This document shows positions 8,133 to 13,458 of a stretch of 13,506 bases of DNA, one piece after another. Source of the stretch: an uncultured Clostridia bacterium. Lineage in GTDB: Bacteria > Bacillota > Clostridia > Oscillospirales > CAG-272. How positions within the stretch are numbered: the stretch's first letter is position 1; every line of letters starts with the position of its first letter. The stretch lies in assembly GCA_904501765.1 (NCBI GenBank), contig CAJGCM010000047.1, forward strand, positions 1 to 13,506, written 5' to 3'. The notes under the pieces were generated by a model that was given only the letters and a program-made list of their open reading frames with translations, was not told the origin of the DNA and ran no database searches. Both the position numbers and the translations under genes were made by a program.

Positions 8133-9131
8133 TTAAGCGGAAACGGCCTTGAACTTGATTGCCGTTTTAAACGGGGAACAACTCACAATCTGATGCACAT
8201 GGTAGAAATAGTTCGTGAACAGACCGTCGGCGTTGCGCTGGGGTTCCATGTGGGACAGAGTATCCCAGACCCGGAAAAACTCCTCATCCACCAGCAGGGC
8301 GTATGCATCGGTCATGCTACCAAAGTGGGGCATGGGGATGATAGATACCTCAATATCCGTTTTACCCATGTTGAACGCCTTGGCCAACACTTCCACATCC
8401 ACCTCGGCCAGCACATCCTTATTGACCAGCAAGACCAGGTCTTTCTTTTCTGCCCAGGTTTCCACACCGGCCTTATTGAACTGGGTGGAGCTGTCCAGGG
8501 TGCAATCCATAACGGCCTTGCGGAGGGTTTTGACGAAAGACTTTGCACTTTCGCCGGCGGTAGCACCACCAATGGCGGGAACCTCATATTCAAAGTAACC
8601 GTCATAGGTTGCCAGCAGATTAACCATGACCAGGAACTCATCCTTATTGGCGCCGGAATACAGTGCGTTGATTTTTGCGGTGATGTACGCATCCAGGGTG
8701 GCCTCGGAACGGAACACACGGACAAAGTCCAGGTCACCGATGGAAACTACGTACTTATCCCGGCGGTTCTGGCGGTGATACACCACCTTGTCCTGGATGG
8801 TGGCACGACGGCCCAGGGGGTTCCCGCCGTTGGGGTCGTATGCACCCTCACTCTTTGCCATTTCAACAAAGATTTCCTCGACATCCTGTTGCGTCAGAAT
8901 GGTGCCGGTCTTGAAACGGGCCAGCCGGTTCTTGAACATCTTGGTTTCCAGCATGGTCTTGCCGATTTTGCACAACAGAGCTGTGGAAAACTCATTGTAC
9001 AACGGGGTGTAGGTCTGGAGAGCATAACCAATCGTGGAAATGTTCTCCTGTGTGGCCTCGGGGATGCGGGCCTGGTATTCTTCGCTTGCGTTTGCTCTGA
9101 TGTTATTCAGAACAGAGATAGAAAAACCCAT
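8133..9131 (-). CDS. Major capsid protein (phi29 gp8-like, HK97 fold)
   Basis: 332 aa. The order scaffold then capsid then tail knob, the length of an HK97-fold core, and the general character (helical N-terminus MGFSISVLNNIRANASEEYQ, later beta-rich parts such as DKYVVSIGDLDFVRVFRS) identify it as the shell protein. phi29 gp8 is about 448 aa because of a C-terminal immunoglobulin-like BIG2 domain. This protein stops about where the HK97 core should end (YVHQIVSCSPFKTAIKFKAV is close to a natural terminal strand), so the surface BIG2 domain appears to be absent. AAGGAGG lies eight bases before the ATG, a strong site fitting high expression. The opposite strand is open for a long way across this gene, which I attribute to codon bias. 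Confidence 0.92.
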   Translation of the reverse strand: MGFSISVLNNIRANASEEYQARIPEATQENISTIGYALQTYTPLYNEFSTALLCKIGKTMLETKMFKNRLARFKTGTILTQQDVEEIFVEMAKSEGAYDPNGGNPLGRRATIQDKVVYHRQNRRDKYVVSIGDLDFVRVFRSEATLDAYITAKINALYSGANKDEFLVMVNLLATYDGYFEYEVPAIGGATAGESAKSFVKTLRKAVMDCTLDSSTQFNKAGVETWAEKKDLVLLVNKDVLAEVDVEVLAKAFNMGKTDIEVSIIPMPHFGSMTDAYALLVDEEFFRVWDTLSHMEPQRNADGLFTNYFYHVHQIVSCSPFKTAIKFKAVSA

Positions 9132-9144
9132 TGTTTAATCCTCC

Positions 9145-9414
9145 TTATAAAATATTTAGGGTTTTTGCAAAATCCTCACAGGACGGGACCTCTTCATACT
9201 CATTGTCGTTTTTGTCCTCCTGGTCTTGGAATTGTGCGCTCAGTTTATTGAAATACTTCTGATTTAATGTGCGGACGTTTTCCAGCTCCGTGGAAAGGTT
9301 TTTGTTATTCTGGGATAATGTATCCCGTTCATTGGTCAGCTCCGTTACACGGGCCTGCAAGTCCAGGATTGCCTCCTGGGCCTGTTCCAGTGTGGTGTAT
9401 TGCGGTGTAGACAT
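9145..9414 (-). CDS. Capsid scaffolding protein (phi29 gp7-like)
   Basis: 89 aa (phi29 gp7 is 98 aa). Residues 8-65 form a clear heptad-patterned coiled coil (EAILDLQARVTELTNERDTL). An acidic segment (QDQEDKNDNEYEEV) and a short C-terminal helix (EDFAKTLNIL) follow. That arrangement of coiled coil, acidic linker and capsid-binding tail is what phi29 gp7 shows. It would guide assembly of the capsid protein into the prohead and then leave. It is the first late gene, 13 bases ahead of the capsid gene and downstream of the late promoter. Its ribosome binding region AAAGGAGATTGCC (9429-9417) shares ten bases with that of the first early gene and is complementary to part of the RNA at 13299-13458. 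Confidence 0.88.
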   Translation of the reverse strand: MSTPQYTTLEQAQEAILDLQARVTELTNERDTLSQNNKNLSTELENVRTLNQKYFNKLSAQFQDQEDKNDNEYEEVPSCEDFAKTLNIL

Positions 9415-9443
9415 TCGGCAATCTCCTTTGCTATAATTTGATA

Positions 9444-9459
9444 TAGAACAGTTGTTCTA
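9444..9459. promoter_or_regulatory. 16-bp perfect palindrome at the late transcription start (putative operator)
   Basis: TAGAACA-GT-TGTTCTA has two perfect 7-bp arms (9444-9450 and 9453-9459). It covers the expected start site of the late promoter whose -10 box is at 9470-9465, where a bound dimer would block or modulate transcription. The core AACAGTTGTT recurs inside the spacer of the promoter at 13264-13292. No regulator gene is recognised in the window; the tiny early genes or a host protein are candidates. Confidence 0.6.
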
Positions 9460-9464
9460 ATAAT

Positions 9465-9492
9465 AGAATAATGTACCGGTTCAAAAAGTCAA
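9465..9492 (-). promoter_or_regulatory. Late promoter (minus strand)
   Basis: A -35 box TTGACT (9492-9487) and a poor -10 box TATTCT (9470-9465) are separated by 16 bases. The start is expected near 9458. It is the only promoter-like site I find ahead of the whole late operon. The imperfect -10, short spacer and neighbouring inverted repeat suggest dependence on an activator, as for the phi29 late promoter with p4, but no p4 gene is recognised. Confidence 0.6.
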
Positions 9493-9493
9493 G

Positions 9494-9525
9494 ACACATT
9501 TTTCAGTAAATTTAAAAAAATGTGT
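9494..9525. promoter_or_regulatory. Inverted repeat between the divergent promoters
   Basis: Perfect 10-bp arms ACACATTTTT (9494-9503) and AAAAATGTGT (9516-9525) are separated by 12 bases, with their centres 22 bp apart, about two helical turns. Both -35 boxes touch the outer ends; with one extra base on the left the symmetry extends through GTCAA/TTGAC. The phi29 p4 site is also a pair of T-rich and A-rich inverted arms between early and late promoters, so this may bind an analogous regulator. Confidence 0.55.
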
Positions 9526-9552
9526 TGACAATTAGAAAATAACTGCTATAAT
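9525..9552 (+). promoter_or_regulatory. Early promoter (plus strand)
   Basis: A consensus -35 TTGACA (9525-9530) and a consensus -10 TATAAT (9547-9552) are separated by 16 bases, with an extended -10 (TGC just before TATAAT). The start is expected near 9559. It should be read by the unmodified host sigma-A polymerase right after entry and drive the whole early operon, since I find no other clear promoter before 13264. Confidence 0.85.
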
Positions 9553-9559
9553 GGTGTTA

Positions 9560-9576
9560 CTGGGTGAGCGCCCCAG
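9560..9576 (+). promoter_or_regulatory. Small hairpin at the 5' end of the early mRNA
   Basis: CTGGG (9560-9564) can pair with CCCAG (9572-9576) around a 7-base loop. It begins at or next to the predicted early start site, about 20 bases before the first ribosome binding site, a usual place for mRNA-stabilising hairpins. The stem is only five pairs, so this is tentative. Confidence 0.35.
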
Positions 9577-9607
9577 GAAATTTCAAAATTGTAAGGAGAT
9601 TGCCAAA

Positions 9608-9793
9608 ATGACGAGAGTTGAATTGTTCGATAAGATGAGGACCCGCCTGGATGAGGCCATCCAAAACGATTGGCCCGGTCGGGCCGTCGCCATCGTAAAT
9701 GCTTGCTATGATTTTTACGCCAACGGTAAGTTGACCCGCAACGATGTGTTAATTATCCAGGGTGTCTATAACTCCTATATGGAGGTGCAGTGA
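9608..9793 (+). CDS. Early hypothetical protein, 61 aa
   Basis: First gene of the early operon. The start at 9608 is fixed by AAGGAGATTGCCAAA just upstream; an upstream in-frame start at 9551 lies in the -10 box and cannot be used. The product looks mainly helical (ELFDKMRTRLDEAIQNDWPG, then VNACYDFYANGKLTRNDVLI) and has no membrane segment, signal or metal-binding cluster. I do not recognise it. Being first after a strong promoter it is probably made early and in quantity, as are host-takeover or regulatory proteins in other phages, but that is inference. Its ribosome binding site 9595-9606 is perfectly complementary to 13379-13390 in the RNA at the right end. Confidence 0.7.
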   Translation: MTRVELFDKMRTRLDEAIQNDWPGRAVAIVNACYDFYANGKLTRNDVLIIQGVYNSYMEVQ

Positions 9794-9999
9794 TGATTGA
9801 GCTGAAATGTGCCCGTGGGATGCTTGACACCCGCATTGTGGGCCACCGTGTTGAGTTGCTTGCTGAAATTCCGATTTTGTTCGGAAAGACCCTGTTCGTG
9901 GTGTTGGAAGATTGCCCCTCCGGCCTCCGGGAGGAATATATCAAAGCCGTTTTCGAGATGACCCTGGAAGAAATGAAAAGGGTGAGTGATGAAACATGA
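9793..9999 (+). CDS. Early hypothetical protein, 68 aa
   Basis: The start could be GTG 9790 or ATG 9793. GGAGG at 9781-9785 gives seven bases to the ATG but only four to the GTG, so I choose the ATG, which overlaps the previous stop by one base (TGATG). The product has a beta-rich first half (HRVELLAEIPILFGKTLFVV) and a helical, charged second half ending MTLEEMKRVSDET. It is acidic overall with no membrane segment and two cysteines. I do not recognise it. Tight coupling to both neighbours suggests one translational unit of three small early proteins. Confidence 0.65.
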   Translation: MIELKCARGMLDTRIVGHRVELLAEIPILFGKTLFVVLEDCPSGLREEYIKAVFEMTLEEMKRVSDET

Positions 10000-10196
10000 A
10001 ACTGCGTGACCTGATCGCCCTCTTTGCTGAAAATGTGCGTTTTGCTATCGAGTACAAGGGTGAGTATCACAAATACGATAGTGGCCTGGAATTTTACGAC
10101 GATTGCCAGTTCTATGATGAGGTCTGTGACAAACTGATTGCAGAGATATGGGACAGCCGGCACTATCACGGATGCATCGTGATTACGATTGACTAA
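9996..10196 (+). CDS. Early hypothetical protein, 66 aa
   Basis: Starts in an ATGA overlap with the previous gene. The protein is acidic and rich in tyrosine and phenylalanine (FAIEYKGEYHKYDS, LEFYDDCQFYDEVCDKLIAE) and ends in a short beta strand (GCIVITID). The pattern MKLRDLI at the start and a terminal beta strand is shared by many small phage proteins of unknown role, by memory only. No known domain is visible. An untranslated stretch with three hairpins follows it, so this gene ends the first early sub-cluster. Confidence 0.65.
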   Translation: MKLRDLIALFAENVRFAIEYKGEYHKYDSGLEFYDDCQFYDEVCDKLIAEIWDSRHYHGCIVITID

Positions 10197-10202
10197 AGCG
10201 AA

Positions 10203-10253
10203 ACCGGCCTCTGGCCGGTCTACCGGTGAAACCGGTACTGACGAGCTTGTCAG
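10203..10253 (+). promoter_or_regulatory. Three back-to-back hairpins before the SSB gene
   Basis: Hairpin 1: 10203-10209 with 10213-10219, 7 bp, loop TCT. Hairpin 2: 10221-10227 with 10231-10237, 7 bp, loop GAA. Hairpin 3: 10238-10243 with 10248-10253, 6 bp including one G-U, loop AGCT. Only one base separates the first two and none the last two. No T run follows, so they do not look like a terminator. They lie between a stop codon and the strong ribosome binding site of the SSB gene, in the only sizeable gap of the early operon. They could stabilise or delimit the downstream mRNA, stop ribosomes or nucleases, or bind a protein. Confidence 0.65.
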
Positions 10254-10277
10254 AAATATTTTAAGGAGGTTGCCAAC

Positions 10278-10640
10278 ATGAGCAACAATGTGACCATGAA
10301 GTCCCTGCGTGAGAGAGCCAAGGAGTTCAGCTCCCTGGGCCTGCCCTTTATGGAGGGCCGGGAAAAGGGTGAAACCGATGAGCTGGTGGGCCAGGAGTCC
10401 ACAATCATTGATTACGGTTTCCTGCCCAACGAAAACGGCGAAGCCTATTCCGTTTTCATCGTTAAGGAGAGGGCGAACAAGTTCTACTTTGGCGGTGAGG
10501 TTCTGACCGACCGTCTGACCCAGTTGGAAAAAGAGGGATACGGCGAAGCCATCCGTACGGAGGGTCTGCCCATCCTCATGACCAAGAAGAAGTCCAAGAA
10601 CAACCGGTATTATACCAACGTGGAATTTTTCCCCGAATAA
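10278..10640 (+). CDS. Probable single-strand DNA-binding protein (phi29 p5 analogue)
   Basis: 120 aa, soluble, with alternating beta strands typical of an OB fold (STIIDYGFL, GEAYSVFIVKE, NKFYFGGEVL, and the C-terminal RYYTNVEFFPE). The helical start carries LRERAKEFSSLGLPFMEGRE. phi29 p5 is 124 aa and lies in the same early replication cluster near the terminal protein and polymerase. The size and context fit an SSB that coats displaced strands during protein-primed replication, but I see no clear sequence match to p5. It has the strongest ribosome binding site of the early operon (AAGGAGG, 10264-10270), in line with an abundant protein. It could instead be another small beta-rich early protein. 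Confidence 0.6.
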   Translation: MSNNVTMKSLRERAKEFSSLGLPFMEGREKGETDELVGQESTIIDYGFLPNENGEAYSVFIVKERANKFYFGGEVLTDRLTQLEKEGYGEAIRTEGLPILMTKKKSKNNRYYTNVEFFPE

Positions 10641-10655
10641 CCAAGGAGGGTCACC

Positions 10656-10919
10656 ATGGGCGAGATTATCAAGTCCCGCCGTGGTGTGTACTATGACTTG
10701 ACACAATCCCCGTACGAGTACGAAAGTCCGTACGGGGATTTATTCAAGTTTTCCAGCCGTAAAAAGCTGGAGATATACACCCGGGACATTCCGAAAGAGC
10801 TTGACCGCATGACTAAGAACCTGGAACGGCACCGGCTGGGGGATTACCTCCCGGATGAAATCATACAGTTATTGTATCGGGCCACGTTCCGGAGCTTCTA
10901 CCGTAAAATTGAGGGTTAA
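10656..10919 (+). CDS. Early hypothetical protein, 87 aa
   Basis: Begins 15 bases after the SSB stop with AAGGAGGG upstream. The first half reads GVYYDLTQSPYEYESPYGDL then FKFSSRKKLEIYTRDI. Small phage proteins with a YDL...SPY start and an FSS..KLE motif occur beside replication genes in other phages, by memory, with no known role. The second half is basic and helical (YRATFRSFYRKIEG). There are no membrane segments. The repeated SPY words come from a 12-bp inverted repeat in the DNA (10705-10740). Its position between SSB and terminal protein suggests a role in replication, but that is only context. Confidence 0.7.
   Translation: MGEIIKSRRGVYYDLTQSPYEYESPYGDLFKFSSRKKLEIYTRDIPKELDRMTKNLERHRLGDYLPDEIIQLLYRATFRSFYRKIEG
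10705..10740. repeat. Perfect 12-bp inverted repeat inside a gene
   Basis: AATCCCCGTACG (10705-10716) and its exact complement at 10729-10740 flank a 12-base loop, within codons of the 87-aa gene. As RNA it would make a strong GC-rich stem, and ATTTATTC follows it. It could be a protein-binding site or a transcription pause or attenuation signal ahead of terminal protein and polymerase. The T run is too weak to call a terminator. Confidence 0.55.
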
Positions 10920-10922
10920 TCT

Positions 10923-11564
10923 ATGGCAAAAGGAAGTAAACGACAGAGAAAAAAGAACATGAAAAGGTTGGGCCTCTGGGAGGGCCAACAGTACGCCGGT
11001 GGCCGTGTCCCAGGTCGAAAGAACCTAAAACGGGTTGACGGTGGGTACCGCAACCAACATGGCGTTTTCTTTTCGGAGGAACAGAAAAAGGCCCTGGAAC
11101 GGGCCGTTAATAGGTCAAACTATCAAAGAAAAAAGATGCAGGCGGAGGCCGACAAGCTAAATCCAAATAACAGCCAGCTCCGCCTTATGGGTAAAGAAAG
11201 TGACTTCATTATAACACGTCAAAGTAAGTCGTTGCAAAAGTTCAAGTCTATGGAGGAGTATGAGCAATTCATGGACAAGCAGGTCAAAATCCAATCCGGT
11301 GAATACCTGGACGAACGGACCCGGCTATACAAACGGAACTATATGAAAGCTGTACAAAATGAGCTGGGTGATGCCGGTATAGCCATGAAAATACGAATGA
11401 TGAAACCGGCGGATTTCCGCCAGCTAGTTGAGAAAATGGGTGACGAGATGGAAATATCTTTCGTGTATGACCCATCCTCCCAACTGGCCCGACGTAACCG
11501 CATACGGAATATGTTGGGCATGAAACCCGTAGACGATGAGGACCCCTTTTATAACTGGGAATAA
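10923..11564 (+). CDS. Terminal protein, primer for DNA replication (phi29 gp3-like)
   Basis: 213 aa (phi29 TP is 266 aa), directly upstream of the polymerase as in phi29. The N-terminus is very basic (MAKGSKRQRKKNMKRLG), fitting DNA or nucleoid binding. The segment FKSMEEYEQFMDKQV (107-121), then RLYKRNYMKAVQNEL (134-148), and MKPADFRQLVEKMGDEMEIS (160-179) line up by eye with the intermediate and priming domains of phi29 TP (there RTLEESMEMRT, FIKSVEGSF, IPPDDFYELFLRISEISFEE). Just after this phi29 uses Ser232; here the corresponding place is FVYDPSSQ, so S185 or S186, or less likely Y182, is the candidate residue linked to the first nucleotide. The ribosome site GAGGG is weaker than those of its neighbours, and the gene starts three bases after the previous stop codon. 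Confidence 0.87.
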   Translation: MAKGSKRQRKKNMKRLGLWEGQQYAGGRVPGRKNLKRVDGGYRNQHGVFFSEEQKKALERAVNRSNYQRKKMQAEADKLNPNNSQLRLMGKESDFIITRQSKSLQKFKSMEEYEQFMDKQVKIQSGEYLDERTRLYKRNYMKAVQNELGDAGIAMKIRMMKPADFRQLVEKMGDEMEISFVYDPSSQLARRNRIRNMLGMKPVDDEDPFYNWE

Positions 11565-11577
11565 GGAAGTGTAATCC

Positions 11578-13263
11578 ATGGCTATTAAACGCCTAAAGCT
11601 AATGGCCGACTTTGAAACAACCACAGACCCGGCAGATTGTCGGGTCTGGGCCGGTTGTGCCGTGGATATTGAGAAATTGGAAGTGGTCCACATTGGTAAC
11701 GACCTGGACGGTTTCATGGAATACCTCCGGGATAAAAATACTGTGTGCTACTTTCATAACCTAAAATTTGACGGTGAATTTATCCTCCACTGGCTTTTTA
11801 CCCATGGATACCGGTATGAGGACACCCGGAAAGATAAGACATTCCAATGCCTAATAACCGATGATGGCCTGTTCTATTCTATCGAGGTTATCTTCCACCG
11901 GTACAAATCGAAAAAGTATGAAAAGGTTGTATTCTATGATAGTTTGAAAAAGCTACCTTTTAAGGTGGCCGTAATTGCAAAGGCCTTTGAGCTACAGCAA
12001 AGCAAGGGTGAAATTGATTACAAGGCCCATCGGCCACGGGGTTACGAAATGACCCCAGAGGAAAAAGAATACATTATAACAGATTGTCAGATTGTTGCCG
12101 AGGCCCTAAAGATACAGTTTGAACAGGGCCTAAAGAAAATGACCAACGCCTCCGATGCTCTGAACGGGTACAAGTCGATTATTGGGAAAAACAAGTTTGA
12201 AAAATGGTTTCCGGTGCTACCCATCGAACTGGACAAGGATATCCGGCGGGCATACAAGGGTGGTTTCGTGTACATGAAACCGGAGCATAAAAACGCCCGT
12301 GGTTACCATGGGAAACAGTACGACGTTAATTCTCTGTATCCGTGGGTGATGTATACAAAGCTACTACCCTATGGTTACCCTGTTTATTTTGAGGGGTTCC
12401 CGGATCGTGACGAAAGACACCCACTTTTCATTATCCACATGAGATGCACCTTTGAGGTAAAGCCGGGACACCTGCCAACGTTGCAGTTGAAAAATAATCG
12501 GCGGTACCTGGAAACGGAATACTTAACCACCAGCCTGGATGCATCTGGCAACAATGACCCGGTGGAAATGTGGTTGACGAATGTTGACTATGAGTTGTTG
12601 GTGGACCATTACGACCTGGACGACGTGGAATATATCAACGGTTTCAAGTTCAAAGGTGCTGTGGGAATGTTCAAGGATTACATTGACCACTGGATGCATA
12701 TTAAAGAAACCACCACAGGAGCCTTGCGCCAGCTTGCAAAACTGATGCTAAACTCCCTATATGGTAAGTTTGCCACGAACCCCAAGGCCAGGAAGAAGAT
12801 ACCCTACCTGGACCCAGAGGACAATATTGTTCACTACAAGTATGACAACCCGGAGGAACGGGAGCCGGTTTATACAGCCATGGGATGCTTTATCACAGCT
12901 TATGCCCGTGAAAAAACCATACGGAGCGCGCAGGCCAATTTTGACCGGTTCATATATGCTGACACCGACAGCCTTAAGTTAATCGGTTATGAGGAACCCA
13001 CGGGCCTGGACGTACACCCCACGCACCTGGGAGCCTGGAAAGATGAGGGTAATTTTACCGACAGCAAGTGGTTGCGTGCTAAAACCTACATGGTAACCGT
13101 GGATGGTAAAGCAAAGGTTACCTGTGCTGGAATGCCCGATAACGTCAAGGCAAAGGTTACCTATGACAATTTCCGGTCTGGTTCTACGTTCACCGGTAAG
13201 CTGATGCCACGGCGGTATCCTGGGGGTATTATCCTGGAAGAAACGACATTTACAATTAAGTGA
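11578..13263 (+). CDS. Protein-primed family B DNA polymerase (phi29 gp2-like)
   Basis: 561 aa (phi29 575 aa). It copies the linear genome by strand displacement after priming on the terminal protein, and has a proofreading exonuclease. All key motifs are present: Exo I ADFETTTD (D11, E13), Exo II FHNLKFDGEF (N61, D65), Exo III YIITDCQIVAEAL (Y165, D169), motif A YDVNSLYP (D249, Y254), motif B KLMLNSLYGKFATNP (388-402), motif C YADTDS (D462, D464; phi29 has YCDTDS) and KTY at 502-504. The region between motifs A and B has the length expected for the TPR1 and TPR2 insertions that bind the terminal protein and give processivity. The enzyme looks intact and active. It starts 13 bases after the TP stop with AAGGAAG upstream, and its TGA directly adjoins the promoter at 13264. 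Confidence 0.97.
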   Translation: MAIKRLKLMADFETTTDPADCRVWAGCAVDIEKLEVVHIGNDLDGFMEYLRDKNTVCYFHNLKFDGEFILHWLFTHGYRYEDTRKDKTFQCLITDDGLFYSIEVIFHRYKSKKYEKVVFYDSLKKLPFKVAVIAKAFELQQSKGEIDYKAHRPRGYEMTPEEKEYIITDCQIVAEALKIQFEQGLKKMTNASDALNGYKSIIGKNKFEKWFPVLPIELDKDIRRAYKGGFVYMKPEHKNARGYHGKQYDVNSLYPWVMYTKLLPYGYPVYFEGFPDRDERHPLFIIHMRCTFEVKPGHLPTLQLKNNRRYLETEYLTTSLDASGNNDPVEMWLTNVDYELLVDHYDLDDVEYINGFKFKGAVGMFKDYIDHWMHIKETTTGALRQLAKLMLNSLYGKFATNPKARKKIPYLDPEDNIVHYKYDNPEEREPVYTAMGCFITAYAREKTIRSAQANFDRFIYADTDSLKLIGYEEPTGLDVHPTHLGAWKDEGNFTDSKWLRAKTYMVTVDGKAKVTCAGMPDNVKAKVTYDNFRSGSTFTGKLMPRRYPGGIILEETTFTIK

Positions 13264-13292
13264 TTGACACGCGAACAGTTGTTTGCTATACT
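13264..13292 (+). promoter_or_regulatory. Promoter of the right-end RNA
   Basis: TTGACA (13264-13269), a 17-base spacer and TATACT (13287-13292), with TGC before the -10 box: a near-perfect host-type promoter starting right after the polymerase stop codon. The expected start is about 13299. The spacer contains AACAGTTGTT (13274-13283), the same 10-bp palindromic core as in the operator at 9444-9459. No protein gene lies downstream, which points to an RNA product. Confidence 0.87.
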
Positions 13293-13298
13293 ATCCAT

Positions 13299-13458
13299 AG
13301 TAACTTTGGCCGGTATGTTCATTGTACGGTCATAGACCCGGAGTGCTACACCTAACCGGTGCCGGGTCATGTATAGGATTGGCAATCTCCCGGAACAACC
13401 ATACCAGGCCACGGCGAAAGCATTGAACCCCTTACCATTACGGTGAGGGGTTCTTTGT
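13299..13458 (+). ncRNA. Structured RNA, candidate packaging RNA (pRNA)
   Basis: About 160 nt between a strong promoter and a terminator, with no convincing ORF. Hand folding gives a three-way junction. The closing helix pairs 13307-13311 with 13407-13411, 13312-13317 with 13400-13405, and 13322-13325 with 13395-13398; 13327-13329 may add pairs with 13390-13392. Bases UUCA (13318-13321) are left as a bulge. One arm pairs 13331-13333 and 13335-13341 with 13362-13371, then has a 7-base bulge (13342-13348) and a small stem-loop (13349-13352 with 13358-13361, loop UAACC). The other arm is a short hairpin (13377-13380 with 13384-13387). phi29 pRNA, encoded at the same place beyond the polymerase gene, has a closing helix with a CCA bulge in UUCCAUUGU, one bulged arm and one hairpin. 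Here the matching string is UUCAUUGU. Its role would be to hold the ATPase on the portal. The structure is not computed and rests on one sequence. Confidence 0.72.
13425..13456 (+). terminator. Terminator of the right-end RNA and of the early operon
   Basis: Bases 13425-13436 pair with 13442-13453 in a 12-bp stem with one T-G wobble around the loop ATTAC, followed by TTT (13454-13456). There is no terminator between the polymerase gene and this point, so early transcripts probably also end here and would include the RNA as their 3' tail. Confidence 0.75.

Noticed and set aside
8118..9251. Long open frame (377 codons) on the plus strand over the capsid and scaffold genes
   Set aside because: It lies opposite a well-supported capsid gene, has no ribosome binding site or promoter, and its product has no recognisable domain. 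Strong codon bias in the capsid gene keeps the opposite frame open.
9421..9440. TATAAT on the plus strand at 9432-9437 as another promoter
   Set aside because: No acceptable -35 box lies 15-19 bases upstream, and it overlaps the late mRNA leader.
9753..10706. Open frame of 317 codons on the minus strand across the early genes
   Set aside because: It is antisense to five tightly packed early genes with good ribosome sites and ends, and crosses their overlaps and the hairpin array. No start signal of its own.
10705..10750. Intrinsic terminator inside the 87-aa gene
   Set aside because: The stem is strong, but the following ATTTATTC is a poor T run and essential genes follow in the same operon. 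Kept only as a repeat.
13161..13412. Minus-strand frame of 83 codons over the RNA region, with GGGAGATTGCC nearby resembling a ribosome site
   Set aside because: It would run into the end of the polymerase gene, the candidate site is about 16 bases from an inner ATG, and promoter and terminator signals favour a plus-strand RNA.
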